A stretch of DNA of 45,582 nt from Candidatus Nomurabacteria bacterium (GCA_026395915.1 JAPLXU010000014.1:1-45582); one strand, 5' to 3'. Counted from the stretch's first letter, positions 24,250 to 33,684 are shown. Program-made: numbers and translations. The notes: generated by a model from the sequence alone, not told the origin.

Positions 24250-26466
24250 ATGGATTCACCCGAAATACCTATAAATAAAGACCTGACGTATCTCGGCATT
24301 ACAACCTACCGGGACAAGAATCAACTTTTTGGCATAAAGCGCAAGGATAGGCGCCAGCATGTTTATATTCTCGGAAAGTCCGGTACCGGTAAATCAGCTC
24401 TCATGTTCAACATGATTATCCAGAATATCAAAAACGGCGAAGGCGTTTGTGTGGTTGATCCGCACGGTGAGCTGGTGGAAGGAGTGCTTTCTTCCATTCC
24501 GCAACATCGCATGAAGGACATAATTTATTTTAATCCGGCTGATGCGAATTATCATATCGGTTTCAATGTTTTGGAATTGATTGATCCGCAATATAAGCAT
24601 CTCGTAGCTTCCGGTCTCATGGGAATTTTTACGAAAATTTGGGCGAACGCTTGGAGCGCCCGAATGGAATATATTTTGAACAACGCAATCTTGGCCTTGC
24701 TCGATACTCCGGGGACGACGCTCCTCGGAATTCCCAGAATGCTTGTCGACAAAGATTATCGCCAAAAAATAATTTCCAATTTGAAAGATCCGGTCATCAA
24801 AGCTTTCTGGGTTCATGAATACGAGGACTGGCAAGATAAATTCCGAAACGAAGCTATTGCGCCGATTCAAAACAAAGTCGGGCAGTTTCTTTCTACTTCC
24901 ATCATCCGAAACGTCGTCGGTCAGTCTAAGAGCACAATCAACATTTTTGACATAATGAACGAAGGGAAAATTTTCTTGGTCAATGTGTCAAAGGGGCGCA
25001 TCGGTGAAGACAACTCCGCGCTTTTGGGAGGTATGATTATCACCAAGATCCAGCTTGCCGCCATGGAACGCGTGCGTATTCCGGAAGAGTCCCGCAAAGA
25101 TTTTTATTTATATGTCGACGAATTCCAAAATTTTGTGACGGACGCCTTTGCCGGCATTTTGTCCGAGGCTAGAAAATACAGGTTGAATCTGACTGTGGCG
25201 CACCAGTATACTGCTCAACTCATTTCTGATAAAAGTTCAGCGGTGCGTGATGCTGTCTTCGGCAACGTCGGGACGATGATAGTCTTTAGAGTGGGTTCAG
25301 ATGACGCAGAATTTCTTGAGAGCGAATTTGATCCGGAATTCACTCCGCAGGATATCGTGAACTTACCAAACTATAAAGTTTATTTGAAATTGATGATAGA
25401 CGGTGTGACCTCTCGTCCTTTTTCAGCAAAGACTTTGCCACCGATGGTAAAGTCTGGCAATAAACAAATCGAAGAAGAGGTGATTAATTCTTCTCGCGCG
25501 CTTTATTGTCGAACAAAAGAAGTTGTGGAAAGGGAAATCAATGATTGGAGCGGAATGTCGCTTGGTAATGATAGCGATCGTGGGAGCAGTAGCTTAGAAA
25601 AATTTCCAGCTATTTGTTCGCTCTGCAAAAAAGAAACGACTGTGCCATTCAAACCCGACCCAGGCAGGACAGTTTATTGCAAGGACTGCATAGCGAGAAT
25701 AAAATCTGGAGAAGTTAAAGTTGAGAGAGATTCTGAAAATCAAATCAAGCACGATGAGTCTACCTTTTTTAAACCCCTGTCGGACTTGGGCATAGAGTTT
25801 GAACGAAAAGACAGGGCTATTCTTGAAGGAGAAGATAGATATCTTGAACGAGAAACTGGACACCATTTAGATAAACCACCTGTTTTACCTTCAAAGCCTT
25901 CTGCTTCAACGGGTAGACCTAGTATATTTGGAGCTTTCAAAAAAGTTTTTACTAAGACAGTTTCGTCAGTTCCCGCGAAAGCAAAAATTTCTGCGCAACC
26001 TGTCAAGCCTGTTAGCGTCAGCAGGGGAAATACAGCTCTAAAAGAAGCCTTGAATAAAGTTATTCCAAAACCTCAACCAAAAGAACAAAAAGTTGAAGAA
26101 TCAAAAGCTAGTAGCGAAATATCGTTGGAAACGCTAAAAGCTCCAGTTTCTCCCCGCACTGATGAAACACAAGCAAATAAAAAGCCTGCGTCTTCAAAAG
26201 ATCGCGCGGCAAGTTCCGAAGATATGAATAAGTTGAAAAATTTAATTTCCACGGCTACAGCGGGAAAAACTGAAAAAATCAAAAAAGAAGAAGAGACCAC
26301 CACCCCTGCCCGAAATGCTACGCAAAACGTTGCAGGCGGGCCGGCTAAAGCCACCCCTCCTCCAAAAGCCACGCCAAAGGACGGGCAAGGAGGGGATGAT
26401 ATGGCGATTCCCAAAAAGTCCACGAAAGAAGTTCCTGAACATATTCTCCGAAAGATTTTAGAGTAA
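24250..26466 (+). CDS. VirD4/TraG-like DNA-translocating ATPase with internal zinc ribbon (ATPase 1)
   Basis: The 738-residue protein has Walker A GKSGTGKS (42-49), the CVVDPHGELVEGVL strand, Walker B YLYVDE (286-291) and the NLTVAHQY motif (313-320), as in VirD4/TraG coupling proteins and HerA-like ATPases. No N-terminal transmembrane helices are visible, unlike VirD4. After the ATPase domain comes a zinc ribbon, C456-x2-C459-x17-C477-x2-C480, with PFKPDPGRTVYC. Its spacing and core equal the zf-B module of the Cys-rich paralogues. The last 230 residues are low-complexity (Pro/Lys/Ser) and contain a family C repeat (PARNATQNVAGGPA). Paralogue 4 follows directly. Probably DNA or protein translocation; the substrate is unknown. 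Confidence 0.85.
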   Translation: MDSPEIPINKDLTYLGITTYRDKNQLFGIKRKDRRQHVYILGKSGTGKSALMFNMIIQNIKNGEGVCVVDPHGELVEGVLSSIPQHRMKDIIYFNPADANYHIGFNVLELIDPQYKHLVASGLMGIFTKIWANAWSARMEYILNNAILALLDTPGTTLLGIPRMLVDKDYRQKIISNLKDPVIKAFWVHEYEDWQDKFRNEAIAPIQNKVGQFLSTSIIRNVVGQSKSTINIFDIMNEGKIFLVNVSKGRIGEDNSALLGGMIITKIQLAAMERVRIPEESRKDFYLYVDEFQNFVTDAFAGILSEARKYRLNLTVAHQYTAQLISDKSSAVRDAVFGNVGTMIVFRVGSDDAEFLESEFDPEFTPQDIVNLPNYKVYLKLMIDGVTSRPFSAKTLPPMVKSGNKQIEEEVINSSRALYCRTKEVVEREINDWSGMSLGNDSDRGSSSLEKFPAICSLCKKETTVPFKPDPGRTVYCKDCIARIKSGEVKVERDSENQIKHDESTFFKPLSDLGIEFERKDRAILEGEDRYLERETGHHLDKPPVLPSKPSASTGRPSIFGAFKKVFTKTVSSVPAKAKISAQPVKPVSVSRGNTALKEALNKVIPKPQPKEQKVEESKASSEISLETLKAPVSPRTDETQANKKPASSKDRAASSEDMNKLKNLISTATAGKTEKIKKEEETTTPARNATQNVAGGPAKATPPPKATPKDGQGGDDMAIPKKSTKEVPEHILRKILE
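26305..26341. repeat. Palindrome family C, copy 2 (in ATPase 1 tail)
   Basis: CCTGCCCGAAATGCT ... GTTGCAGGCGGGC, translated in frame as PARNATQNVAGGP in the disordered C-terminal tail; compare PARNASPSDAGG in GrpE. Confidence 0.8.
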
Positions 26467-26475
26467 GTTTGGGCT

Positions 26476-26509
26476 ATACTCAAACTTAGCGATAGCAGAA
26501 TTTGAGTAT
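26476..26509 (+). promoter_or_regulatory. Loop-invariant hairpin (GCGATAGC), copy 2
   Basis: ATACTCAAA (26476-26484) pairs with TTTGAGTAT (26501-26509) around a loop with GCGATAGC (26489-26496). The stem differs completely from copy 1, yet the loop is the same. Ends 11 nt before ATG 26521. Confidence 0.75.
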
Positions 26510-26520
26510 TGATAGAAAAA

Positions 26521-28212
26521 ATGAAACAAAATTGCAAAAAGTGTAAACATAATTTCACCTTAGACCAAGACGATCTTTCTTTCTACGAAAAGATGTCCGC
26601 CAAAGGCGGATCCGCCTCTGGAGGAAAAGTCCCTCCGCCAAAAGTCTGTCCCGACTGTCGTTTCAAAATGCGAGCGCTATTTAGAAATGAGACAACATTA
26701 TATTCTGGACGCAAATGCGCTTTGTGCGGAAAGAGAGTTGTGACGATGTATAATCCGAAATCGCCTTATATTATTTATTGCTATGATTGTTTTTACTCGG
26801 ACAAGTGGGATGCTAGAGATTACGCTATGGATTATGATGAAGGCCGATCCTTTTTGGAACAAGTGAAGGAATTTATGATTAAAGTTCCCAGGATTAATTT
26901 AGCTATTTCTCCGAGCGAAGGTCAGAATATTAATACTGAATATGCAAATTCTGCAAGTGGTTGCAAAAACTGTTATATGATTTTCAATTCCAGCCCATGT
27001 GAAAATACTCTTTATTCAAAAGGTTTAAAAAATTCTAGAGATTGCTCCGATTTATATTTTGGCAAAGATATCGAGCAGTGTTATGAATGTGTGAATGTTC
27101 ACCAATCTTCAAAAATCATTTGGGGTCAGAATATAAATGGCTCTGTGGATTCTTATTTTATTTTGAATTGCAGAAATCTCATGAACTGTTTCGGTTGTGT
27201 TAATTTAAACAGCAAGTCACACTATTTTTTAAATAAACCGATGGCTCCCAATGAATACAAAAATAAAGTCAATGAGATAATGGGCAGTTATGAAAAGATG
27301 CAAAAATTCTTGGAAGAATTTAAAAAATTTGTTTTGAATTTTCCTATGCGAGAGAACAATAACATTAAGACTATCAATTCTACTGGAGATTATTTATTTG
27401 GTTGCAAAAATGTTAAAGATTCTTTTGAGGCTACCAACGCAGAAGATTCCAAATACTTATTTTATTCAAAAGAGGCTAAAGATTCTATAGGTACTATCGG
27501 CTATGGCACTCAGTCGGAAAGGTTGCTTGAAACAGTGTCTACTGGTCATTCGAGTAATATCATTGGTTCTTTCTTCACGCATTTTTCGCAAGATATTTTA
27601 TATGGATATATGATCAGAAACTGTCAAAACTGCATAGCTTGCGACGGATTGAAAAACGGTCAATACTGCATCCTCAACAAACAATACACTAAAGAAGATT
27701 ACGAGAGATTAAAAGAGAAAATCATTAACGAGCTAAAAGAAAAAGATCTATACGGATTAATGATGCCTCCAGAGCTTGCTCCCTTTGCCTACAATGAAAG
27801 CATAGCTCAAGATAACTTCCCATTAACCAAAGAAGAAGTCATCTCTCAAGGTTTCAGATGGGAAGATGATATTCAAAAGACAGAAGGCAAGGAGACAATG
27901 AAGCCAGAAGACATTCCAGATCATATTAAAGATGTTAAAGACTCCATAACCGATGAAATCCTAAAATGCGTCTCTTGCAACAGAAACTACAAGATTATCA
28001 ATCAAGAACTCTCTTTCTATCGTAAAATGAACATTCCAATACCAAGAAGATGCTTCTACTGCAGGCATCAAGACCGCATTACTCGTCGAGGACCTTATAA
28101 ATTCTGGAGTCGCAACTGTGACAAATGCAAGAAAGAAATCATGACAAATTATGCACCCGATAGACCGGAGATTATCTACTGTGAGAAATGTTATCAGCAA
28201 GAGGTGTATTAG
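26521..28212 (+). CDS. Cys-rich multi-zinc-ribbon protein, paralogue 4
   Basis: The 563-residue protein (ATG 26521; the upstream TTG overlaps the hairpin arm) has zf-A CKKC...CPDC and a complete N-terminal zf-B, CALC-x17-CYDC (MYNPKSPYIIYC). Two Cys-rich blocks carry the signatures NCFGCVNLNSKSHYFLNK and NCIACDGLKNGQYCILNKQY. A C-terminal zf-A copy (CVSC...CFYC) and a compact zf-B, CDKC-x17-CEKC, precede the end CYQQEVY. Compared with paralogues 3, 5, 6 and 7, ten residues (SAKGGSASGG, 26596-26625) are inserted between FYEK(I/M) and KVPPP by a family B palindrome. It follows ATPase 1, which has the same zf-B. Function unknown. Confidence 0.88.
   Translation: MKQNCKKCKHNFTLDQDDLSFYEKMSAKGGSASGGKVPPPKVCPDCRFKMRALFRNETTLYSGRKCALCGKRVVTMYNPKSPYIIYCYDCFYSDKWDARDYAMDYDEGRSFLEQVKEFMIKVPRINLAISPSEGQNINTEYANSASGCKNCYMIFNSSPCENTLYSKGLKNSRDCSDLYFGKDIEQCYECVNVHQSSKIIWGQNINGSVDSYFILNCRNLMNCFGCVNLNSKSHYFLNKPMAPNEYKNKVNEIMGSYEKMQKFLEEFKKFVLNFPMRENNNIKTINSTGDYLFGCKNVKDSFEATNAEDSKYLFYSKEAKDSIGTIGYGTQSERLLETVSTGHSSNIIGSFFTHFSQDILYGYMIRNCQNCIACDGLKNGQYCILNKQYTKEDYERLKEKIINELKEKDLYGLMMPPELAPFAYNESIAQDNFPLTKEEVISQGFRWEDDIQKTEGKETMKPEDIPDHIKDVKDSITDEILKCVSCNRNYKIINQELSFYRKMNIPIPRRCFYCRHQDRITRRGPYKFWSRNCDKCKKEIMTNYAPDRPEIIYCEKCYQQEVY
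26596..26625. repeat. Palindrome family B, copy 2 (in paralogue 4)
   Basis: TCCGCC-aaa-GGCGGATCCGCC-tct-GGAGGA, 30 bp and ten codons, encoding SAKGGSASGG. The insertion point is exact because the other paralogues read straight through. Confidence 0.93.
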
Positions 28213-28336
28213 TTTACATATTTTATTATTGTTATAAACATAACAGATTATTGTTTTTTAAATAAATTATCAATAAATTTCATAATTTCTTTTCAATTTT
28301 GTAAACTTATGAAATAATTGATGTATCAGAAAGAAC

Positions 28337-30088
28337 ATGAAAAACGAAACAAAAAATTGTCAAAACTGTAAGAAAGACTTTGTGATTGAGCAGGAAGATT
28401 TTTCGTTCTATGAAAAAATAAAAGTTCCGCCTCCGACTTTTTGTCCGGAATGCCGAACGGTCAGGAGACTTTGTTGGCGCAATGAGATGTCACTTTTTAA
28501 AATAAAATGCGATGCTCCTGGGCATGACGAAATGCTTATATCTTTTTTGCATCCTGAAGAAAAACTTGTCGTGTATGACTCCAGCGCTTGGTGGAGTGAC
28601 AGCTGGGACGCGCTTTCATATGGCAAGGAATATGATTTTTCAAAACCTTTCTTTGAGCAATGGAAGAATTTGAGAGATAATATTCCACTTCAAGCGCTTT
28701 CAAATATTCATGCCACAAATAGCGACTATTGCAACGTTGCGGAAGAAAGCAGGGAAAGCTACATGTGTTCAGGATCTTGGAAAATAGAGAGAACTTTTTA
28801 CTCAAACAGAATTTCAGAAACAAAAGATTCTGGAGATTTGTATGTGGTTTTTCGTTCCGAGCTTTGTTACGATGATGTAATTTGCTCGGATAGCTATCAT
28901 TTGCTTTATTCTTTTAATTGCAAAAGTTGTGTGGATTCATACTTTTTATACGATTGCATAGGTTGTATGAACTGTTTTGGTTGTAGTAATCTGCGTAGCA
29001 AGTCGCATTGCATGTGGAATGAACAACTCTCAAGAGAAGAATACAATCGCCGATTAGCGGAATATGATTTGAAAGATTACAAAACTATTTTAGAGCTTAA
29101 GAAAAAATTCAGAGAAATGTATATGAAATCGTTGCACCGTTTTGCTGTTCAGATAAAAGTGGTAAATTCGACGGGTGACAATTTAGAAGGTACAAAAAAT
29201 TGCAAAATTTTTTTTGACGCGACTCAAAAAATTGAAGATGCAAAATATTCTCATTGGTTAAAGGAGAATGTAAAAGATGCTTATGATTCTGGACCGGGGA
29301 TAGGTCAGGCCGAGCTTATTTATGAAGTATTTGATACCGGAGTTGGCAATTTTTGCAATCTTTTCACGAGCGTAGTTTACAGCTCGAATGATGTCGAGTA
29401 TTCTTTCAATTGCCACGGTTGCTCAAATCTTTTCGGTTGTATCGGCGTGCGAAATAAAAAATATTGCATTTTGAATAGGGAATACACAAAGGAGGAATAT
29501 GAAAAATTAGTTCCAAAGATCAAGAAACAAATGGAAGAAGTGCCTTATATAGACAAGAGAGGGATCATTTACAAATACGGCGAATTTTTTCCGGCGGAAT
29601 TTTCCACATTTTGTTATAACGAAACTCAAGCGCAAGATTATTTTCCAATTTCAAAAGAGCAGGCGATGAAAATGGGTTACAGATGGCGTGACAGAAAGAA
29701 GAATGAATATCAGACAACTATTGAATCAAAAGATCTTCCCGACAGCTTGGACGACGTTGACGATTCCATTACAAAAGAAATTATCGGATGCGAGAATAAG
29801 GAGAAGCAAAGCAATTATTGTAGAGGCGCGTATAAAATAACGATAGATGAATTGAATTTATATCGAAAACTTGGAGTGCCTTTGCCTAGGTTATGTTTTT
29901 TCTGTCGACACGAAAATAGATTGAAAATGCGCAATCCGATGAAACTTTGGCACAGGCAGTGCATGTGCGATAGAATGGGCCATTTACATGGAGAAGAAAA
30001 ATGCGAGGTAGGATTCAAGACCAGTTATGCTCCTGATAGACCGGAGATAGTTTATTGCGAGAAATGTTATCAGCAAGAAGTTTATTAG
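28337..30088 (+). CDS. Cys-rich multi-zinc-ribbon protein, paralogue 5
   Basis: The 583-residue protein starts MKNETKNCQNCKKDFVIEQ. zf-A is complete (CQNC...CPEC). The N-terminal zf-B has lost its second CxxC (LVVYDSSAWWSDSWD). Block 1 ends CMNCFGCSNLRSKSHCMWNEQ and block 2 CSNLFGCIGVRNKKYCILNREY. The YGEFFPAEFSTFCYNET linker, a zf-A copy (ELNLYRKLGVPLPRLCFFCRH) and a CMC...H...C zf-B variant ending YAPDRPEIVYCEKCYQQEVY follow. A 124-nt A+T-rich spacer with short inverted repeats (AGTTTACA 28211-28218 / TGTAAACT 28300-28307) precedes it. The 3' end overlaps convergent rsmE by 4 nt. Function unknown. Confidence 0.88.
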   Translation: MKNETKNCQNCKKDFVIEQEDFSFYEKIKVPPPTFCPECRTVRRLCWRNEMSLFKIKCDAPGHDEMLISFLHPEEKLVVYDSSAWWSDSWDALSYGKEYDFSKPFFEQWKNLRDNIPLQALSNIHATNSDYCNVAEESRESYMCSGSWKIERTFYSNRISETKDSGDLYVVFRSELCYDDVICSDSYHLLYSFNCKSCVDSYFLYDCIGCMNCFGCSNLRSKSHCMWNEQLSREEYNRRLAEYDLKDYKTILELKKKFREMYMKSLHRFAVQIKVVNSTGDNLEGTKNCKIFFDATQKIEDAKYSHWLKENVKDAYDSGPGIGQAELIYEVFDTGVGNFCNLFTSVVYSSNDVEYSFNCHGCSNLFGCIGVRNKKYCILNREYTKEEYEKLVPKIKKQMEEVPYIDKRGIIYKYGEFFPAEFSTFCYNETQAQDYFPISKEQAMKMGYRWRDRKKNEYQTTIESKDLPDSLDDVDDSITKEIIGCENKEKQSNYCRGAYKITIDELNLYRKLGVPLPRLCFFCRHENRLKMRNPMKLWHRQCMCDRMGHLHGEEKCEVGFKTSYAPDRPEIVYCEKCYQQEVY

Positions 30089-30882
30089 ATTCCTTTTGAC
30101 GTTCTATACGTCGCTATGATGGCTGCGGTTTCTCCTCGCAAGACGAGTGAGCCGAGAGATGCAGGAGTATAGCCGGCTTCCGTCGCTTCTTTTATTTCTT
30201 TTTCTGTAAATCCGCCTTCTGGACCGATGAAGATGCTTATATTTTCCGCATTTTTGTCTGGCTCATAACATTCACTTTTTGACGAAACTCCATTTTTCAC
30301 AAAAAACGGTGTGAAAATTATTTTTTCCCCGCCTGCCTGCCCGACACGCTGTTGCGAGTCATGCGGGCGGGCATCAGCTACGCTGGAAGCATTGCGGGCA
30401 GGTTGACTCCCTGCGCCATCAATGAGAGCTTCCTTGAATTTCATGATAGTGGACAAGATGGGCACGACGCCTCGGCCAGATTGCTCGCTCGCTTCGATCA
30501 TTATTTTTTCCAAACGTGAAAAATTTAGTCCGGTTTTTATAGTACGTTCGGTAATTATCGGAATGATTCGATGAACTCCGGCTTCGACGGTTTTCTGCAC
30601 TGCCAGTTCAAAATTTTCCTTTTTTAATATCGCCAAATACAGATTAACTTTTCTTTTTGCCTTTTCCGCTTTTTGCACAGTGTCTATAATGCCTGTAATT
30701 TTTTCATCGTATATTGAATCTAAAGTAACTTCTGCCTCTTCACCTTTGCCATTAGATAAGATTACTTTCTCTCCCTTCTTAAGTTTCAAAACAGCCTTTA
30801 TTTGCTTGATTATTTTAACATCGGTAATTTCTACCTCCTTTTTTGAAAAGTCGTATTCACCTATGAATCTATGCACCTTCAT
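30085..30882 (-). CDS. rsmE: 16S rRNA m3U1498 methyltransferase RsmE, with repeat insert
   Basis: RsmE methylates U1498 of 16S rRNA through a SPOUT-fold, knotted domain. The N-terminal PUA-like part is MKVHRFIGEY...VLKLKKGEKVILSNGKGEE. The family motifs HRIIPIITERT, EASEQSGRGVVPIL, ISIFIGPEGGFTEKEI and SLGSLVLRGETAAIIA are all present. An insert of roughly 25 residues between FKEALI and IIFTPFF (30328-30408) comes from a compound GC-rich palindrome encoding PARNASSVADARP...GQAGG. The SAM-binding C-terminal knot is intact. Its -10 box, TATCAT, lies 7 nt before the ATG. Confidence 0.94.
   Translation of the reverse strand: MKVHRFIGEYDFSKKEVEITDVKIIKQIKAVLKLKKGEKVILSNGKGEEAEVTLDSIYDEKITGIIDTVQKAEKAKRKVNLYLAILKKENFELAVQKTVEAGVHRIIPIITERTIKTGLNFSRLEKIMIEASEQSGRGVVPILSTIMKFKEALIDGAGSQPARNASSVADARPHDSQQRVGQAGGEKIIFTPFFVKNGVSSKSECYEPDKNAENISIFIGPEGGFTEKEIKEATEAGYTPASLGSLVLRGETAAIIATYRTSKGI
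30328..30408. repeat. Palindrome family C, compound copy (in rsmE)
   Basis: Two CCTGCCCG/CGGGC-type units back to back, encoding on the minus strand PARNASSVADARP and a following Gly/Gln stretch. Part of the same family as the GrpE and ATPase 1 inserts. Confidence 0.8.
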
Positions 30883-30889
30883 ATTGGGT

Positions 30890-30895
30890 ATGATA
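30890..30895 (-). promoter_or_regulatory. -10 box (TATCAT) for rsmE, leaderless arrangement
   Basis: On the minus strand, TATCAT then 7 nt (acccaat) then ATG. It shares the 64-nt divergent region with the promoter of ATPase 2. Confidence 0.5.
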
Positions 30896-30926
30896 CACTT
30901 TTAGTATTGAGTAATCAACAAATAAC

Positions 30927-30935
30927 TGCTAAAAT
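30927..30935 (+). promoter_or_regulatory. Extended -10 box (TGCTAAAAT) for ATPase 2
   Basis: Ends 11 nt before ATG 30947, giving a leader of about 5 nt. Confidence 0.5.
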
Positions 30936-30946
30936 AAAGTAACTAT

Positions 30947-32521
30947 ATGCCAAAGCCGAATCGAGTACAAATAATCAAATACGGACCACCACCACCAGAA
31001 TTGCCTGTCTTCGGCAAAGTTAAACCCGAGGACGTTTCTTTCATTGGGCGAACGAACTATGTGGCTTCTCTCGAGGAGAAGAAATTCATTTTTGGCATCA
31101 AGCGAATAGACCGTAGACGTCACCTTTATATTATTGGAAAGTCCGGCGTGGGCAAGACCAAGCTTCTCGAGTTGATGCTTCGCCAAGATATCACCTATAA
31201 ACACGGACTTTGTCTGATCGATCCGCACGGCGACGTCATAGACGCTATGCTTGATTATATTCCAAAAGAACGTATCGACGACGTTTGCATCATAGACCCG
31301 ACCGATCTCGAATTTCCCGCTTCTTTCAATCCGCTCGCGAATGTCGATCCGCTTTTCAAATTTCAATTAACTCAAGGGCTCATCGAAGTTTTCCAAAAGC
31401 AGTTCGGCGCAAACTGGACGCCCCGCCTCGAACACGTTTTCCGTTTCACTTGTCTCGCCTTGCTCGACTATCCGCACGCCACAATGAGGGGAATGATCTC
31501 TATGCTAACCGACAGAAATTATAGACAGAAGGTGGTGGAATATATCACGGACGACATGGTCAAAAGATTCTTCGCTATCGAATTCGCCGACTGGTCGGAA
31601 AAGTTCGATACAGACGCTATCATTCCTTTGGTCAACAAATTAGGACAATTTCTCTCCGATCCGCTCTTGCGCAACATCTTCGGCCAAAAGGAAAACAAAA
31701 TAGATATCAGCAAGTTGATGAACGACGAGAAGATAATTCTTATCAATCTTTCCAAGGGCCGTCTCGGCGAAGAAAACTCATCATTTCTCGGTTCTATCTT
31801 TTTGACTAAAATTAAACAGGCTGGAATGGAGCGCGCCAGCATTCCGGAATCAGAGCGTAAAGATTTTTATTTGTACGTGGACGAGTTTCAGAATGTTGTC
31901 ACCCAGACTTTTGAAAACATTTTGTCAGAAGCTCGAAAGTACGGTTTGAATTTGACTATAGCGCATCAATATGTCGGCCAGATTATCACTAAAGTTCATC
32001 AGGCTGTGCTCGGTAACTGCGGTAGCATTATCACTTTCCGTGTCGGTGGTGAGGACGCTGTAAAAATGAAACCAGAGTTCGCTCCGCTTTTCGATGTCAA
32101 AGACATGATCAACCTCGCTGTCGGTGAAATCTATGTGAAGATGACTATCGATGGAGAATCTTATGATCCATTTTCGGCCGAGACTCTTCGAGTTCTTCCT
32201 CCGACGCATCCTTCGAATAGAAAAGAAATTATCGACGAATCTCGCAGAAAGTATTCGATACCAAAAGATGCCGCTGCAAAACTCATTGCCGAAGAAGAAG
32301 CGACAATAATCCGAAGCGCAGAAGAAAAAGCAATAATCGAAGGCAGGGCCAAGAGAAAAGAAAAAGAGAAAAATGGAAAAAATGGAGAAGAGACAGGAGA
32401 AGCAGAAGAAACAGAAAATGAAGAAGAAGCTCCAGTATCCGAAGAGGCTGTTGCCCCCGAGGCAAGCGTTATGAAAGGTAAAAAAACAAAAGCTTCGGGA
32501 GAAGCTGAACCTATGATCTAA
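30947..32521 (+). CDS. VirD4/TraG-like DNA-translocating ATPase (ATPase 2)
   Basis: The 524-residue paralogue of ATPase 1 shares the order FIGRTNY...FGIKRIDRRRHLYIIGKSGVGKT (Walker A 64-71), LIDPHGDVIDAML, Walker B YLYVDE (308-313), QNVVTQTFENILSEARKYGLNLTIAHQY. It lacks the zinc ribbon; instead the ATPase core runs into a Lys/Glu-rich coiled or disordered tail (about 440-524). No transmembrane helix is visible. dnaJ follows 61 nt later and then two Cys-rich paralogues, mirroring the ATPase 1 neighbourhood. The two ATPases may form one hexameric machine or serve different substrates. Confidence 0.85.
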   Translation: MPKPNRVQIIKYGPPPPELPVFGKVKPEDVSFIGRTNYVASLEEKKFIFGIKRIDRRRHLYIIGKSGVGKTKLLELMLRQDITYKHGLCLIDPHGDVIDAMLDYIPKERIDDVCIIDPTDLEFPASFNPLANVDPLFKFQLTQGLIEVFQKQFGANWTPRLEHVFRFTCLALLDYPHATMRGMISMLTDRNYRQKVVEYITDDMVKRFFAIEFADWSEKFDTDAIIPLVNKLGQFLSDPLLRNIFGQKENKIDISKLMNDEKIILINLSKGRLGEENSSFLGSIFLTKIKQAGMERASIPESERKDFYLYVDEFQNVVTQTFENILSEARKYGLNLTIAHQYVGQIITKVHQAVLGNCGSIITFRVGGEDAVKMKPEFAPLFDVKDMINLAVGEIYVKMTIDGESYDPFSAETLRVLPPTHPSNRKEIIDESRRKYSIPKDAAAKLIAEEEATIIRSAEEKAIIEGRAKRKEKEKNGKNGEETGEAEETENEEEAPVSEEAVAPEASVMKGKKTKASGEAEPMI

Positions 32522-32561
32522 CACCTCATATTAAAACTTTGCAAAAAGTTTAATTACGAGG

Positions 32562-32567
32562 TATAAT
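32562..32567 (+). promoter_or_regulatory. -10 box (TATAAT) for dnaJ
   Basis: Consensus box 15 nt before ATG 32583, with TTTGCA about 18 nt upstream as possible -35. Confidence 0.55.
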
Positions 32568-32582
32568 AGGCAAATAAACCTT

Positions 32583-33680
32583 ATGAATAAAGACTATTAT
32601 GAAATTTTAGGTGTGAATAAAGGCGCCTCCAAAGACGAAATCAAGAAAGCTTTTTACAAGTTGGCGCAAAAATATCATCCCGACAAAAAGGGTGGCAATG
32701 AAGCAAAGTTCAAGCAAGCGAACGAGGCTTACCAGGTTCTTTCTGACGATGCGAAGCGTTCGAAATACGATCAGTTTGGATCTGGTTTTGAAAATATGGG
32801 AGGCCCATCAAGCGGAGGCTATGGCAGTTCTCAAGGTTTCGGCGGTTTTGATTTTTCTGGTTTTCAAAATGGTAACGGAGCTGATTTTGATTTTGGAAAT
32901 TTAAATGACATTTTCAGCGATTTCTTTGGAGGTGGTGGCGGAGCGAGAACGCAAGCTCGCCGTGGCAGGGACATATCCACCGAAATACAAATTTCTTTTT
33001 CCGATTCAATTTTTGGCGTTAATCGAAAAGTTTTGATTACTAAAACTTCTTCGTGTCTCACTTGTCATGGTTCTGGCGCGAAAGTCGGTTCTTCAATGGT
33101 GACTTGCAAGACCTGCAATGGTCAGGGAAGAATTCGCGAATCAAAAAGAACAATTTTCGGCAACATTGCAAGTACAAAAGTCTGCGAGGTTTGTCTCGGC
33201 TCTGGCGAAGCTCCGAAAGAAATTTGTGAGACGTGTCATGGCAAAGGCGTGCTTCGTCGAGAAGAGGAAGTCTCGATTGTCATTCCTTCCGGTATTCGCG
33301 ATGGAGAAATGGTTCGAATGTCGGGCTATGGAGAAGCGATTTCTAAAGGGACAGCAGGCGATCTCTATGTGAAAATAAATGTGGCTCCACATCCGTTATT
33401 TAAACGCGATGGGAGTAATCTCGTGATGAACTTGGATTTGAAACTTTCAGACGCGCTTCTTGGGCTCGAATATCCTATCCAAACTCTCGATGGAGAAATC
33501 AAAGTTACTATTCCGGAAGGTGTAAGCGTAAACGAGATCCTCAGAGTGCGAGGCAAAGGCGTGCCTATTTCAAAGAGCAAGAGAGGGGACTTGTTGATAA
33601 AATTAAACATCAAACTTCCGGAAAAACTTTCTCGTCATTCTCGCGAACTTATAGAAGAGCTCAAAAAAGAGGGGATCTAG
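32583..33680 (+). CDS. dnaJ: Chaperone DnaJ (type I Hsp40)
   Basis: DnaJ stimulates DnaK and delivers clients. It has a J domain with HPD at residues 32-34, a Gly/Phe region (about 77-120), four CxxCxGxG repeats ([32 protein letters not shown]), and C-terminal beta domains ending [13 protein letters not shown]. Length 365 is normal. All eight zinc-ligand cysteines are present. It lies between ATPase 2 and Cys-rich paralogues 6 and 7; its stop is followed within 5 nt by a GCGATAGC hairpin. Confidence 0.98.
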   Translation: MNKDYYEILGVNKGASKDEIKKAFYKLAQKYHPDKKGGNEAKFKQANEAYQVLSDDAKRSKYDQFGSGFENMGGPSSGGYGSSQGFGGFDFSGFQNGNGADFDFGNLNDIFSDFFGGGGGARTQARRGRDISTEIQISFSDSIFGVNRKVLITKTSSCLTCHGSGAKVGSSMVTCKTCNGQGRIRESKRTIFGNIASTKVCEVCLGSGEAPKEICETCHGKGVLRREEEVSIVIPSGIRDGEMVRMSGYGEAISKGTAGDLYVKINVAPHPLFKRDGSNLVMNLDLKLSDALLGLEYPIQTLDGEIKVTIPEGVSVNEILRVRGKGVPISKSKRGDLLIKLNIKLPEKLSRHSRELIEELKKEGI

Positions 33681-33684
33681 ACCT

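Noticed and set aside
24250-32521. Complete type IV secretion system
   Set aside because: Only VirD4/TraG-like ATPases are found; no VirB4, VirB6, VirB8-10 or relaxase-like genes occur here.
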